Below, piece by piece: positions 1 through 7,716 of a stretch of 64,000 nt of DNA. The position numbers and the translations under genes were made by a program. Numbering within the stretch: the stretch's first letter is position 1; the number at the start of each line of letters is the position of its first letter. The stretch is from NCBI RefSeq assembly GCF_900078755.1, contig NZ_FKIH01000003.1; one strand, 5' to 3'. This DNA comes from Ichthyocystis sparus. GTDB lineage: Bacteria; Pseudomonadota; Gammaproteobacteria; Burkholderiales; 2013Ark19i. A model generated the notes under the pieces. The model made no database searches. It saw only the letters and a program-made list of their open reading frames with translations, and had not been told where the DNA came from.

Positions 1-114
1 AATTCACCTGATGATGAAGTTGTTATTGGACGCATACGTGATGAAGTTTTATCCCTGTGCGGTCATTTTCCTGTATATGACAATACAGGCGTTGAGTATT
101 GTTCCGGGATGTAG
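1..114 (+). CDS. glyA: Serine hydroxymethyltransferase, C-terminal end only
   Basis: The window opens inside a reading frame that runs from base 1 to a TAG at 112-114 and encodes the last 37 residues of a protein. The tail, with a helix like VIGRIRDEVLSLC followed by HFPVYD, resembles the C-terminus of GlyA, the PLP enzyme that converts serine and tetrahydrofolate to glycine and 5,10-methylene-THF. nrdR begins three bases after the stop, and glyA-nrdR is a common betaproteobacterial pair. The catalytic part lies outside the window, so the call rests on the tail and the neighbour. Confidence 0.75.
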   Translation, partial: NSPDDEVVIGRIRDEVLSLCGHFPVYDNTGVEYCSGM

Positions 115-116
115 GC

Positions 117-578
117 ATGCATTGTCCGTTTTGCAATGGAGAAGATACACAGGTTTCCGATTCTCGTGTCGTTGCAGGTGGTTTGGTTGTTCGCCGTAGG
201 CGCAGGTGTTCTGCATGTGGAAAGAGGTTTACTACTCATGAGCGTCTGAGTCAAAAATTTCCCCAGATTGTTAAAAGAAGTGGTATTCGTGAAGAGTACG
301 ATCGTAAAAAGTTGGAAGCTAGCATGCTCATTGCCTTGCGAAAGAGGTTGATTTCAGCTATACAGCTTGACGAAGCAGTTATGGAGATAGAATCTAGTTT
401 GATCCATACTGGAGAAAGAGAGATATCATCCCGCTTTGTGGGTGAGCAGGTTATGCGCATGTTATTTATGTTAGATAAGGTTGCGTGGGTACGGTTTGCA
501 TCTGTTTACTACAATTTCGACAATTTGCATGATTTTCAGGATTCTCTTACTAAACTTGGTGCGAGTGATAATTCTTAG
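117..578 (+). CDS. nrdR: Transcriptional repressor NrdR
   Basis: This 153-residue protein matches the usual NrdR length of about 150. It starts with a zinc ribbon (CPFC near residue 3 and CSAC near residue 32, with an Arg-rich stretch between) that binds DNA. An ATP-cone domain follows (from about PQIVKRSG), which senses ATP/dATP. NrdR represses ribonucleotide reductase operons when dATP is high. The start at 117 gives the canonical MHCPFC opening; an upstream in-frame ATG at 99 would overlap glyA and add six unconserved residues. A likely target, nrdAB, is in this same window behind two NrdR-type boxes near 45.3 kb. Confidence 0.95.
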   Translation: MHCPFCNGEDTQVSDSRVVAGGLVVRRRRRCSACGKRFTTHERLSQKFPQIVKRSGIREEYDRKKLEASMLIALRKRLISAIQLDEAVMEIESSLIHTGEREISSRFVGEQVMRMLFMLDKVAWVRFASVYYNFDNLHDFQDSLTKLGASDNS

Positions 579-608
579 ATGGCTGGAACTTTTTAGGAGT
601 AGCAATTT

Positions 609-1172
609 ATGGGTTCATCTCATTCTGGTTCTTTTTTTGCTAGGGCATTTTTGGCTATTAGTTTACTGATTTCTGCCTCAGAGCTACTTATTGCTTACCT
701 TATGCAGCAGCGGTTATTTATTATGCCGTGTCCACTTTGTATTATTCAAAGATACATATTACTTCTTGTAGCTATATTTAGTTTTGTTGCTTTTTTTTCC
801 AAGGGTTGTATACGACTGATCTATATGTATATGGGCCTGCTTTCAGCATTTGCTGGTTTGTGTGCTGCGCTTTATCAAGTGTATATTCAAATTTTTCCAG
901 TTCAAGAAGAACAGTGCAGTGTGGCTGTTTCCAATTACTTAAACGATTTTTTTCTAGCAAGGTGGTTTCCGGATTTATTTTTGTCAGCTGGTGATTGCTC
1001 TGTTATTCAGTGGAGGTTGTTTGGCGTTGTTACTATTCCTGAAATTTCTGCTTTCTTGTTTTTTACTATTACTGCGTTACTAAGTCTGTCCATTTCTTAC
1101 TATAAGTCTGCAGGATGCAATTCTGATGGTGATAAATCAGGCGGATGTCATTCCCAATCTTGTAAGAATTGA
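609..1172 (+). CDS. dsbB: Disulfide bond formation protein DsbB
   Basis: A four-helix inner-membrane protein of 187 residues that would reoxidise periplasmic DsbA and pass electrons to ubiquinone. The first periplasmic redox pair is visible as CPLC after the first membrane segment. The second pair is EEQC and the DC of SAGDCSV in the second periplasmic loop. The C-terminus carries an extra hydrophilic Cys-rich tail (GCNSDGDKSGGCHSQSC) beyond the last membrane helix, longer than I expect for the family. That tail is encoded where the gene overlaps the convergent ribD by 104 bp. Its partner dsbA lies 1 kb downstream on the other strand. Confidence 0.92.
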   Translation: MGSSHSGSFFARAFLAISLLISASELLIAYLMQQRLFIMPCPLCIIQRYILLLVAIFSFVAFFSKGCIRLIYMYMGLLSAFAGLCAALYQVYIQIFPVQEEQCSVAVSNYLNDFFLARWFPDLFLSAGDCSVIQWRLFGVVTIPEISAFLFFTITALLSLSISYYKSAGCNSDGDKSGGCHSQSCKN

Positions 1173-2214
1173 TGAGATTGAATGATTTGGCGTCTGAGAG
1201 TTTTTCTACAGTCGTTTTTATCAAGGGACGAGATTCGTGTCCAAGTATTTTGCTACTTACGTAGCATAGCAGTTCATCGCATTCTTCGTGGTAGAAGCTA
1301 GAGCTAAGAGTGGTTCCTGCTTCTACTGTTATTTCGTTCATTTGCTCTTGTTTTCCTAAGTACTCTAGGAGAAACTTTAGGTCTACATGTCCGTCCTTTT
1401 CTGGACATAAAACGGTTGATACCGATTTTTCTGATAATAGGGCCTGTTTTACACTATTTTTTAAGGTGTGGGCAACTATTATCTTTCTTTTGGGAACACT
1501 AATGCACTTGGCAGATATCGGTATTTTTAGATTTGAGTCGAGAATTACCAATGTTGTTTGTCTTGTAGTTTCTACATGACGGATGTTCATTAGTGGATCA
1601 TCACTCAATACTGTCCCTATGCCCGTAATGATCCCACAGCTTCTAGCACGCCAATGATGGGCGTCTTTGCGAGATTTTTCGTTGGTAATCCATTGGCTCT
1701 CTCCAGATGAAAGTGCTGTGCGTCCATCCAGAGAAAAAGCCATCTTCAACCTAATCCATGGCTTTCCATATAACATGCGTTTAAAAAAACCACAGTTTAG
1801 AGCTATAGCTTTGTCGGACAAGAGGCCAATTTGCGTCGTAATCTTACTGGAGCGTAGTTTCTCTATACTTTTTCCGCACACCAAAGGATTGGGGTCTAGT
1901 GATGATATAACTACTCTGCTAACTCCCCCCTCTATGATTCGATTTATGCACGGCGGAGTTAGTCCATGGTGATGGCAGGGCTCCAATGTTATGTAAAGAG
2001 TGGAATTAAATAGATGGCTTTTTTCTAGCTTATCTAGACAGTCAATTTCAGCATGTTTTTGCCCTGCGTATCTATGACACCCTACGGATAAGACCTCACC
2101 ACCCTTAACCAATACACAACCTACTCTGGGGTTTGGTGTTGATGTGTAAAGCCCCCCGTCTTCAGCCGCCGATAGGGCCAGATTCATATAGTTTACATCG
2201 GAATCCGAGAACAC
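1069..2214 (-). CDS. ribD: Bifunctional riboflavin biosynthesis deaminase/reductase RibD
   Basis: A 381-residue two-domain enzyme of riboflavin synthesis. The N-terminal cytidine-deaminase-like domain (about residues 1-145) shows the zinc motifs HAEIDCL and PCHHHGLTPPC and deaminates the pyrimidine intermediate. The C-terminal reductase domain (from about PWIRLKMAFSLDGRTAL) reduces the ribosyl group. Length fits the family (about 360-380). The 3' end overlaps dsbB by 104 bp tail to tail, so the last 34 codons share DNA with the DsbB tail. dsbA lies 4 bp upstream on the same strand, so the two are probably co-transcribed. Confidence 0.94.
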   Translation of the reverse strand: MFSDSDVNYMNLALSAAEDGGLYTSTPNPRVGCVLVKGGEVLSVGCHRYAGQKHAEIDCLDKLEKSHLFNSTLYITLEPCHHHGLTPPCINRIIEGGVSRVVISSLDPNPLVCGKSIEKLRSSKITTQIGLLSDKAIALNCGFFKRMLYGKPWIRLKMAFSLDGRTALSSGESQWITNEKSRKDAHHWRARSCGIITGIGTVLSDDPLMNIRHVETTRQTTLVILDSNLKIPISAKCISVPKRKIIVAHTLKNSVKQALLSEKSVSTVLCPEKDGHVDLKFLLEYLGKQEQMNEITVEAGTTLSSSFYHEECDELLCYVSSKILGHESRPLIKTTVEKLSDAKSFNLINSYKIGNDIRLIYHHQNCILQTYSKKWTDLVTQ

Positions 2215-2218
2215 CCTG

Positions 2219-2866
2219 CTACTTTGCTTTGGCTATCTTCTCACTATTCTTTCTAGCCATCTTAATGGTTTCATCTAGGGCCTTAAATAATTCACTCTCA
2301 GAACCTGCAGTTTCAATAGAAACAAGGTATCGTCCATCGACTACAAAAGATGGAACACCAGATATGTTATAATTTTTTACTAAAGCTTCACTTCTGCTTA
2401 CCTTCGTAATAACTCCAAAAGAGTTAGCAGCTTTTTGATACTTGTCCCATGATACCCCGTTTTCTTCTAGGAACTGTTTTAAAACATCAGCGTCATACAA
2501 ATTGGTGTGTGATATATGCTGAGCTTCAAATATTTTCTTGTGTAGTCTAGACATTTGACCCAACTCTTGAAGCGAATAGTACAAAATTGCCATTCTCCTC
2601 CAGTAAGTATTGGTTACAGCAGGTATTATCTCCATCTTAACGTTTTTGGGGAGGCGATGGATCCACTCGTCTAGCTTAGGTTCCAACTGGTAACAGTGTG
2701 GACAGCTATACCAAAAGAATTCTTGAACGGTTACAACACCACGGTCAGTTTGCGATGGGTGAGGTACCAATGTGTACACATTAGCCTTAGAAAGCAGCGG
2801 TACCGCTAGCAAAACCGAAGTTGCCAAAAATCGCGACAGTCTTTTCGTGAATTTCAGAAGCATCAT
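2219..2866 (-). CDS. dsbA: Thiol:disulfide interchange protein DsbA
   Basis: A periplasmic thioredoxin-fold oxidase of 215 residues. It has an N-terminal signal (about residues 1-27, ending in a SKA-type cleavage site) and the active-site motif CPHC within WYSCPHCYQLEP. The cis-proline loop is visible as SGVPSFVV. It introduces disulfides into exported proteins and is recharged by DsbB. I placed the start at the first of two adjacent ATG codons behind a GAGGAGAG ribosome site; an upstream in-frame ATG at 2890 would only add eight residues. The order argS, SPOR protein, dsbA is familiar from Burkholderiales. Confidence 0.93.
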   Translation of the reverse strand: MMLLKFTKRLSRFLATSVLLAVPLLSKANVYTLVPHPSQTDRGVVTVQEFFWYSCPHCYQLEPKLDEWIHRLPKNVKMEIIPAVTNTYWRRMAILYYSLQELGQMSRLHKKIFEAQHISHTNLYDADVLKQFLEENGVSWDKYQKAANSFGVITKVSRSEALVKNYNISGVPSFVVDGRYLVSIETAGSESELFKALDETIKMARKNSEKIAKAK

Positions 2867-2935
2867 ACGTCTCTCCTCTGCCAACAGCATGGGAAGGTTA
2901 CCACAGCTCCAAATAGCTTGTCAGCAGTTGTGTGA

Positions 2936-3655
2936 TTAATAAGCAATTACTTTTGCGACTAATCCACTTAATTTTAGTTGTTTTTGTGCATCTTCAGCTT
3001 GTTTTTGATACGGGAAAGGACCTATACGTAGCTGATGCACAATGGTCTGCGAGCTTTGATCAATTTCGCTGTGTATAGAAGAATGTATACCAGTTAAAGC
3101 CAGGCGAGTGCGTATGCTATCTGCTTTTTCTACAGAACGAAATGACCCAATTAGCACATAAAACGTGTGATTAGTGCCATCATATGATTCTTGAGCAGTA
3201 TTTGTATCATTAGCTGTATCTTCAAGGGGAGCTGTTTCTCCGTTTTTGATAGTGTTGGGTTGATCAGAGGTGTCTTTATTGTTGTCTCCGTCGTTATTAC
3301 TGTCTACAACCGGCTCTTCTTTATATGTTTTGTTCTTATTTTCATAGAAATTTATATGCTCAACAGGTGCTGCAGTTCCATAGTCAAGCTCCTCATTGTC
3401 ATCCTCATCGGATGGAAATGATCTTCCACCTAGAACATCTACTCCCTGCACAAGACGAGCCGGGGTAGGATTGTTCTTAGCTTGATTATTGCTCACAATG
3501 TGTCCAACTACTTTTGTTAGGAATGGCAATTGGCTGAAATTTATGTATAGCGCAATCGTTAGGGCAACACCCAGGCCTAACAGAATGCCAATAAATAAAG
3601 CTACGACAGTGTTTCCGCTACGCTTGGATGTCTTATTGTATCGCCTGTGTTTCAT
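2936..3655 (-). CDS. SPOR-domain membrane protein (FtsN-like)
   Basis: A bitopic inner-membrane protein of 239 residues. A short basic cytoplasmic segment (KHRRYNKTSKRSG) precedes one membrane helix (about residues 17-40), a low-complexity Asn/Asp/Glu-rich periplasmic linker and a C-terminal SPOR domain (about the last 75 residues, from HTFYVLIGSF to the end). SPOR domains bind denuded septal peptidoglycan, so a role in cell division or wall remodelling is likely. I chose the ATG just downstream of the argS stop; an upstream ATG at 3682 would overlap argS. True FtsN orthology is not proven. Confidence 0.85.
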   Translation of the reverse strand: MKHRRYNKTSKRSGNTVVALFIGILLGLGVALTIALYINFSQLPFLTKVVGHIVSNNQAKNNPTPARLVQGVDVLGGRSFPSDEDDNEELDYGTAAPVEHINFYENKNKTYKEEPVVDSNNDGDNNKDTSDQPNTIKNGETAPLEDTANDTNTAQESYDGTNHTFYVLIGSFRSVEKADSIRTRLALTGIHSSIHSEIDQSSQTIVHQLRIGPFPYQKQAEDAQKQLKLSGLVAKVIAY

Positions 3656-3662
3656 TATGCTA

Positions 3663-5342
3663 TCACATTTGCTTAGGTGCACTAATGCCGAGTATTTTAA
3701 ATCCTGTCCTTAGCACTTGTTGGGTTGTCATCACTATACGCATGCGAATTGAACGCATTATGCTATCGTCAGACAGGACGCGCTCCGCATTATAAAACCC
3801 ATGAAATACCGCAGCTAGTTCTTTCAAGTAATGCGTTAGAGCATGAGGTGATAGTTCCTCACTACACTTTTTTAGAACATCAGGAAATTCAGCAATATGT
3901 ACGAGTAGGACGCGTGATGTTGGTCCAAGCTCTGGGAGTTTAGTTACTTTGCCAAGGTCAAGTTGGATCATCCCTCTGCTATTGGCTTGATTTATGATGG
4001 CACAAGACCTAGCGTAGGCGTACTGAACGTAAAACACCGGGTTGTCTTCACTTTTTTTTAACGCCAGATCAACATCTAGAAGCACTTCTGAGTCGGGCTT
4101 ACGTGATGCCAGGAAGAATCTAGCAGCGTCTCTTCCTACCCAATTTACAAGGTCTCGCAGAGTTACGTAGTATCCAGAACGTTTGGAAATCTTAACCTCC
4201 TTGCCGTTACGAAAAACCTTGACCATGCTGTGCAGCAAAAACAACGGGTAATCTTCAGGTATACCACACCTAAGTCCCTGTAGTCCCGCCCTAACCCTAG
4301 CCGTAGTGCCATGATGATCAGTGCCCTGAACGTTTATGGCTTTTATAAAACCTCTTTCCCACTTTCTTAGGTGATAAGCAATATCCGGAACAAAGTAAGT
4401 AAACGAACCATCACTCTTACGCATAACACGGTCTTTGCTGTCATTATACTTGGTAGAGCTAAGCCATAAAGCTCCTTCATGTTCATACGTCTCGTTTTGT
4501 TCAGTTAACCTATTAATAATCCTATCAACTGTTCCATCTTTATAAAGTGAAGATTCTAGGTAGAACTGGTCGAAGTGGATGCCAAATAAATCTAAATCAT
4601 CTTGCTGCTCCTTCCGTAAAAAGGACACCGCAAAGTTGCAAATGGCCTCTGTGTCTTCCTGATCTCTCTTCCCAGTGCATATTTTACCGTCTATTTCTAC
4701 ATTAGCACCTTCCATGTAGCTTTTTGCAATTTCAAATACATAGTCACCTCTATAACCATCTTTGGGCCATTTATCATCATCAGGTGATATTCCATTAATA
4801 CGTGCCTGTACCGATGCAGTCAGGCTGTTAATTTGGTTTCCAGCATCGTTGTAGTAAAATTCCTTGTGTACATCCCATCCTTGCGTTGAGAGTATATTAG
4901 TCAGGATGTCTCCTATGGCTCCCTGTCTGCCATGGCCCACGTGTAGAGGACCGGTTGGGTTGGCCGATACAAATTCAACAATTATTTTCCCCTTTTTTTC
5001 GTTCGAGTATCCGTAATAATCCTGCTTATCTTCTACGAAGTTCATTAATTCCAAGAATGCATGACAAGAAAGCCTAATGTTTATGAAGCCGTTTGCAACC
5101 ACAGATACGGATCCTACAACATTGTTTTCGGATATATTTTTGACTATGTTTTCTGCTATAGATTTAGGCGATTGCTTAAGCTGTTTGGCAAGTCGCAGTG
5201 CAACGGCCGAACTTATATCACCCCAAGAAGGATCCTTAGGGCGTTCCAAGATGTGTTCTTCAGATACACTACTTCCTGGGTAAGCTGTAAGCAACGCATC
5301 ACGTACGATAGGCGCTACAGCCTTCTTCAACGGATTAATCAT
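3663..5342 (-). CDS. argS: Arginyl-tRNA synthetase
   Basis: A class I aminoacyl-tRNA synthetase of 559 residues. The Add-1 N-terminal domain leads into the HIGH-type signature HVGHGRQGAIGD (within SANPTGPLHVGH). The KMSKS-type loop appears as KISKRSG and a DALR anticodon-binding domain ends at the C-terminus. The start is the ATG giving MINPLKKAV; a TTG four codons upstream is the alternative and looks weaker. It is first in a leftward run argS-SPOR-dsbA-ribD. It charges tRNA-Arg, and one such tRNA lies about 1.5 kb upstream. Confidence 0.96.
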   Translation of the reverse strand: MINPLKKAVAPIVRDALLTAYPGSSVSEEHILERPKDPSWGDISSAVALRLAKQLKQSPKSIAENIVKNISENNVVGSVSVVANGFINIRLSCHAFLELMNFVEDKQDYYGYSNEKKGKIIVEFVSANPTGPLHVGHGRQGAIGDILTNILSTQGWDVHKEFYYNDAGNQINSLTASVQARINGISPDDDKWPKDGYRGDYVFEIAKSYMEGANVEIDGKICTGKRDQEDTEAICNFAVSFLRKEQQDDLDLFGIHFDQFYLESSLYKDGTVDRIINRLTEQNETYEHEGALWLSSTKYNDSKDRVMRKSDGSFTYFVPDIAYHLRKWERGFIKAINVQGTDHHGTTARVRAGLQGLRCGIPEDYPLFLLHSMVKVFRNGKEVKISKRSGYYVTLRDLVNWVGRDAARFFLASRKPDSEVLLDVDLALKKSEDNPVFYVQYAYARSCAIINQANSRGMIQLDLGKVTKLPELGPTSRVLLVHIAEFPDVLKKCSEELSPHALTHYLKELAAVFHGFYNAERVLSDDSIMRSIRMRIVMTTQQVLRTGFKILGISAPKQM

Positions 5343-5398
5343 GGCAAGGAGCAAAAGTCCAAAATGATCAAACGATCATTATTCTAGCACATTGATGT

Positions 5399-6799
5399 TT
5401 AGTCCTTGGACAAATATCCATCCAGTCTTTGTAGTACGATATTTTTCCCTAGCACTACCAAAACTTGGTCAAATGGAGCTGAGTGTTGGGTTCCAAGTAA
5501 ACATAGACGAAGTGGTATGGCCACTTCCGACAGTTTTAGTTGTTTTTCCTTTGATATATCCCTAACCAACTTATCTAAGGTTTCCTTTTCCCAACTTATT
5601 GCTGATAGTTTGTTTTTTAACTCACGCAAAATGTCTTGAGTTTTTTCTTTTTTCAGTAGCAACAGGCTTTTTTCCTCAAGTTTCCTTGGAGAGTAGTACA
5701 TTGATATGTTTTCTGCTAATTCTACAATGGTGCCGGAGCGCGATTTGTTTATATCTACCAGCGAATTGATATCAATCGAGTCATCTATGGTAACGTTTAA
5801 CTGCGATATAAATTCTTTTACTTTGCCTACTATATTGGAAGACACAGAGTGTTGCAGGTAGTGCCGGTTTATCCATAGTAGCTTTTCCGGATCAAATCTT
5901 GCTGGAACACCAGAAACATTGTCTATATCAAACCATTCAATTAGTTGTTCGCGACTGAATATTTCATCGTCTCCGTGTGACCATCCCAAACGTGATAGGT
6001 AATTTATAATCGCTTCAGGAAGATATCCCTCATCACGGTATTGGAGCACAGATATAGCCCCAGAGCGTTTTGACAATTTTTGACCATCATCAGAGCAAAT
6101 TGTCGACAGGTGGGCATACTGTGGAACCGTAGCACCCAAAGCTCGTAGTATATTAATCTGCTTAGGAGTGTTATTTACATGGTCATCACCTCTTATTACA
6201 TGTGTGATTTGCATGTCCCAATCATCTACTACGACGCAGAAGTTATATGTGGGGGTTCCATCTTGCCTTGCTATAACAAAATCGTCTAGCTCCTCATTGT
6301 TGAAGGATATATTGCCCTTTATTAAGTCTCTCCATTGAACCACACCAGAATCAGGATTACGGAATCGGATTACGGGCTGCGTTCCTGGTTGGATCTTTAA
6401 GTTCAATTTGGCCGCATTTTCTGGCCGCCAGTGTCCATTATATCTAGGTTTTTCGTTATGTCTGCGCTGCTGTTCCCTTAATGTATTTAGTTCCTCCAAC
6501 GACATGTAGCAGTAGTAAGCTAACCCATTCCCAAGCAAGGTATCGATAACAGCTTTGTATCGATCTAGCCTTTTCATTTGGTAATAAGGTCCTTCATCAT
6601 AGTTAAGACCCAGCCACTCCAAGCTTTCTAATATTACCTGTGTGGCGGCATCTGTGGATCGTTCGCGATCAGTGTTCTCTATGCGTAGTATGAATTTACC
6701 ATTGTTGTGTCTAGCAAATGCCCATGCATATAGTGCCGTTCTTACTCCACCCATGTGCAAAAGTCCGGTTGGGCTTGGTGCGAATCTCGTCCTAACCAT
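5399..6799 (-). CDS. gltX: Glutamyl-tRNA synthetase
   Basis: A 466-residue class I synthetase. The N-terminus has PSPTGLLHMGG (the HIGH-equivalent) and the catalytic domain has the KMSKS-type KLSKRSGA near the middle. An alpha-helical anticodon-binding region completes the usual bacterial length. The frame stays open upstream through the adjacent tRNA gene, but the ATG giving MVRTRFAPSPTG is the conserved start, 32 bp downstream of the mature tRNA-Arg 3' end. Co-transcription with the tRNA is likely. Confidence 0.96.
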   Translation of the reverse strand: MVRTRFAPSPTGLLHMGGVRTALYAWAFARHNNGKFILRIENTDRERSTDAATQVILESLEWLGLNYDEGPYYQMKRLDRYKAVIDTLLGNGLAYYCYMSLEELNTLREQQRRHNEKPRYNGHWRPENAAKLNLKIQPGTQPVIRFRNPDSGVVQWRDLIKGNISFNNEELDDFVIARQDGTPTYNFCVVVDDWDMQITHVIRGDDHVNNTPKQINILRALGATVPQYAHLSTICSDDGQKLSKRSGAISVLQYRDEGYLPEAIINYLSRLGWSHGDDEIFSREQLIEWFDIDNVSGVPARFDPEKLLWINRHYLQHSVSSNIVGKVKEFISQLNVTIDDSIDINSLVDINKSRSGTIVELAENISMYYSPRKLEEKSLLLLKKEKTQDILRELKNKLSAISWEKETLDKLVRDISKEKQLKLSEVAIPLRLCLLGTQHSAPFDQVLVVLGKNIVLQRLDGYLSKD

Positions 6800-6831
6800 G
6801 GTTACTACCTTGAATTGATTAGATTGTTTTG

Positions 6832-6907
6832 TGGCGCGCCTGGCGGGAATTGAACCCACGACCTTTGGCTTCGGAGGCCAACACTCTATCCGCTGAGCTA
6901 CAGGCGC
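6832..6907 (-). tRNA. tRNA-Arg (anticodon CCG)
   Basis: A 76-nt cloverleaf reads on the minus strand. A 7-bp acceptor stem (GCGCCTG with CAGGCGC) is followed by a D arm and an anticodon stem TTGGC/GCCAA around the loop CTCCGAA, giving anticodon CCG. The T arm GTGGG-TTCAATT-CCCGC and an encoded CCA end complete it. It decodes CGG. gltX follows 32 bp downstream on the same strand. Confidence 0.95.
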
Positions 6908-7008
6908 TATAAAAAACTGATTTAGTTGAGGATATAGAAACAGACATAAGACGTCTACATGATATTATACGCCTGCCTTGTTTAGCTACATAAGAGAGGA
7001 GCTTGGAC

Positions 7009-7233
7009 GTGTCGTCATCTAAAGGTATTAAACCGGCCCAATTGACAATTATAGTAATATTGGGTTTTGCTATTCCTATACTTGTTTGTATTCTGGCAGC
7101 GAGATTTTCTATTTTTGCACTAGACGATCATATGATGGATGATCCGGAAGTGATTAGTGAAACGGTACAGCGTATTTCTCCCATAGGTAGTGTAAAGTTA
7201 GCAGATAGCAGTTCTTCTGTGGCCGGAAAATAG
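7009..7233 (+). CDS. Small membrane protein, probably the anchor remnant of a cytochrome c5
   Basis: About 74 residues: a short Ser/Lys-rich N-terminus, one hydrophobic helix (LTIIVILGFAIPILVCILAA), then RISPIGSVKLADSS. That order resembles the membrane-anchor half of Burkholderiales c5-type cytochromes, in which a heme-binding domain would follow. Here no CxxCH follows before the stop. The start is GTG 7009, 8 bp after a GAGAGGA ribosome site; TTG 7003 sits too close. The 3' end runs into a degenerate direct-repeat patch (7207-7290). A free-standing cytochrome c5 begins 135 bp downstream. This could be a truncated gene or a genuine small subunit. Confidence 0.55.
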   Translation: MSSSKGIKPAQLTIIVILGFAIPILVCILAARFSIFALDDHMMDDPEVISETVQRISPIGSVKLADSSSSVAGK

Positions 7234-7290
7234 CTTCCGTGGCTGATAAAATAGCTTCTGCGACTGATAGATAGTAGCAGTTCTTCTGTG
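7207..7290 (+). repeat. Nested short direct repeats at the end of the anchor gene
   Basis: Two 21-bp units starting AAAATAGCTTC lie back to back at 7227-7247 and 7248-7268 with three differences. They are flanked by two exact copies of the 15-mer AGCAGTTCTTCTGTG at 7207-7221 and 7276-7290. The coding stop at 7231 falls inside the first 21-bp unit. In the next frame the repeats read KIASVADKIASATD and then stop, so a one-base shift would lengthen the protein. The pattern suggests local duplication with decay. Confidence 0.8.
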
Positions 7291-7368
7291 AATGTGCCTT
7301 AAATAGGTAGGTGGGAGGACTATTTAGTAGTATAGGGAAACTGCTGAGCACAGTATGGGGCGACTATT

Positions 7369-7680
7369 ATGGTGGTATTTGGGCGTGCAACTTACTTGAT
7401 TACGGTTGGTCTGCTATTTGCGTATCCCTTTGTTTTGCCTGCTGATACCGGTGATAAAGTGTATGGCAAAGTGTGTGCGGTTTGTCATGCTGCAGGAATT
7501 GCTGGGGCCCCGCGTTTCGGAAATAAGGAAGATTGGAAGAAACACAAAAAACCCATAGAGGAGCTTTATAAGCATGCTATTAATGGGTATGGGGTAATGC
7601 CCCCAAAGGGAGGCAATTCATCCCTTACAGATGACGAGGTTAAAGCCGCCGTCGATTATATGATAAAGTCTAGCGGATAA
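7369..7680 (+). CDS. Periplasmic cytochrome c5 (class I c-type cytochrome)
   Basis: 103 residues with a signal peptide (hydrophobic core ITVGLLFAYPFVLPA, cleavage probably after PADT or LPA) and one heme-attachment motif CAVCH. The distal methionine lies in YGVMPPKGG, typical of the c5 family. It would carry electrons between respiratory complexes in the periplasm, plausibly to the cytochrome oxidase encoded at 28.5-32.7 kb, although the sequence does not prove the partner. The ATG at 7369 follows a GGGG stretch at 8 bp. Confidence 0.88.
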   Translation: MVVFGRATYLITVGLLFAYPFVLPADTGDKVYGKVCAVCHAAGIAGAPRFGNKEDWKKHKKPIEELYKHAINGYGVMPPKGGNSSLTDDEVKAAVDYMIKSSG

Positions 7681-7684
7681 ACTT

Positions 7685-7701
7685 AGCAAAGTAACTTTGC
7701 T
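7685..7701. terminator. Hairpin between cytochrome c5 and the Rep helicase gene
   Basis: A 7-bp perfect inverted repeat AGCAAAG-TAA-CTTTGCT lies in the 36-bp gap between the convergent cytochrome c5 and helicase stops. A pyrimidine-rich run follows on the plus strand. It could end transcription from either side; the stem is short and the T run imperfect. Confidence 0.4.
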
Positions 7702-7716
7702 CTTTCCCTCTGTGGG

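Noticed and set aside
6800..6859. Longer gltX reading from a start inside the tRNA region
   Set aside because: The added residues are a translation of the tRNA-Arg gene; the conserved synthetase start is at 6799.
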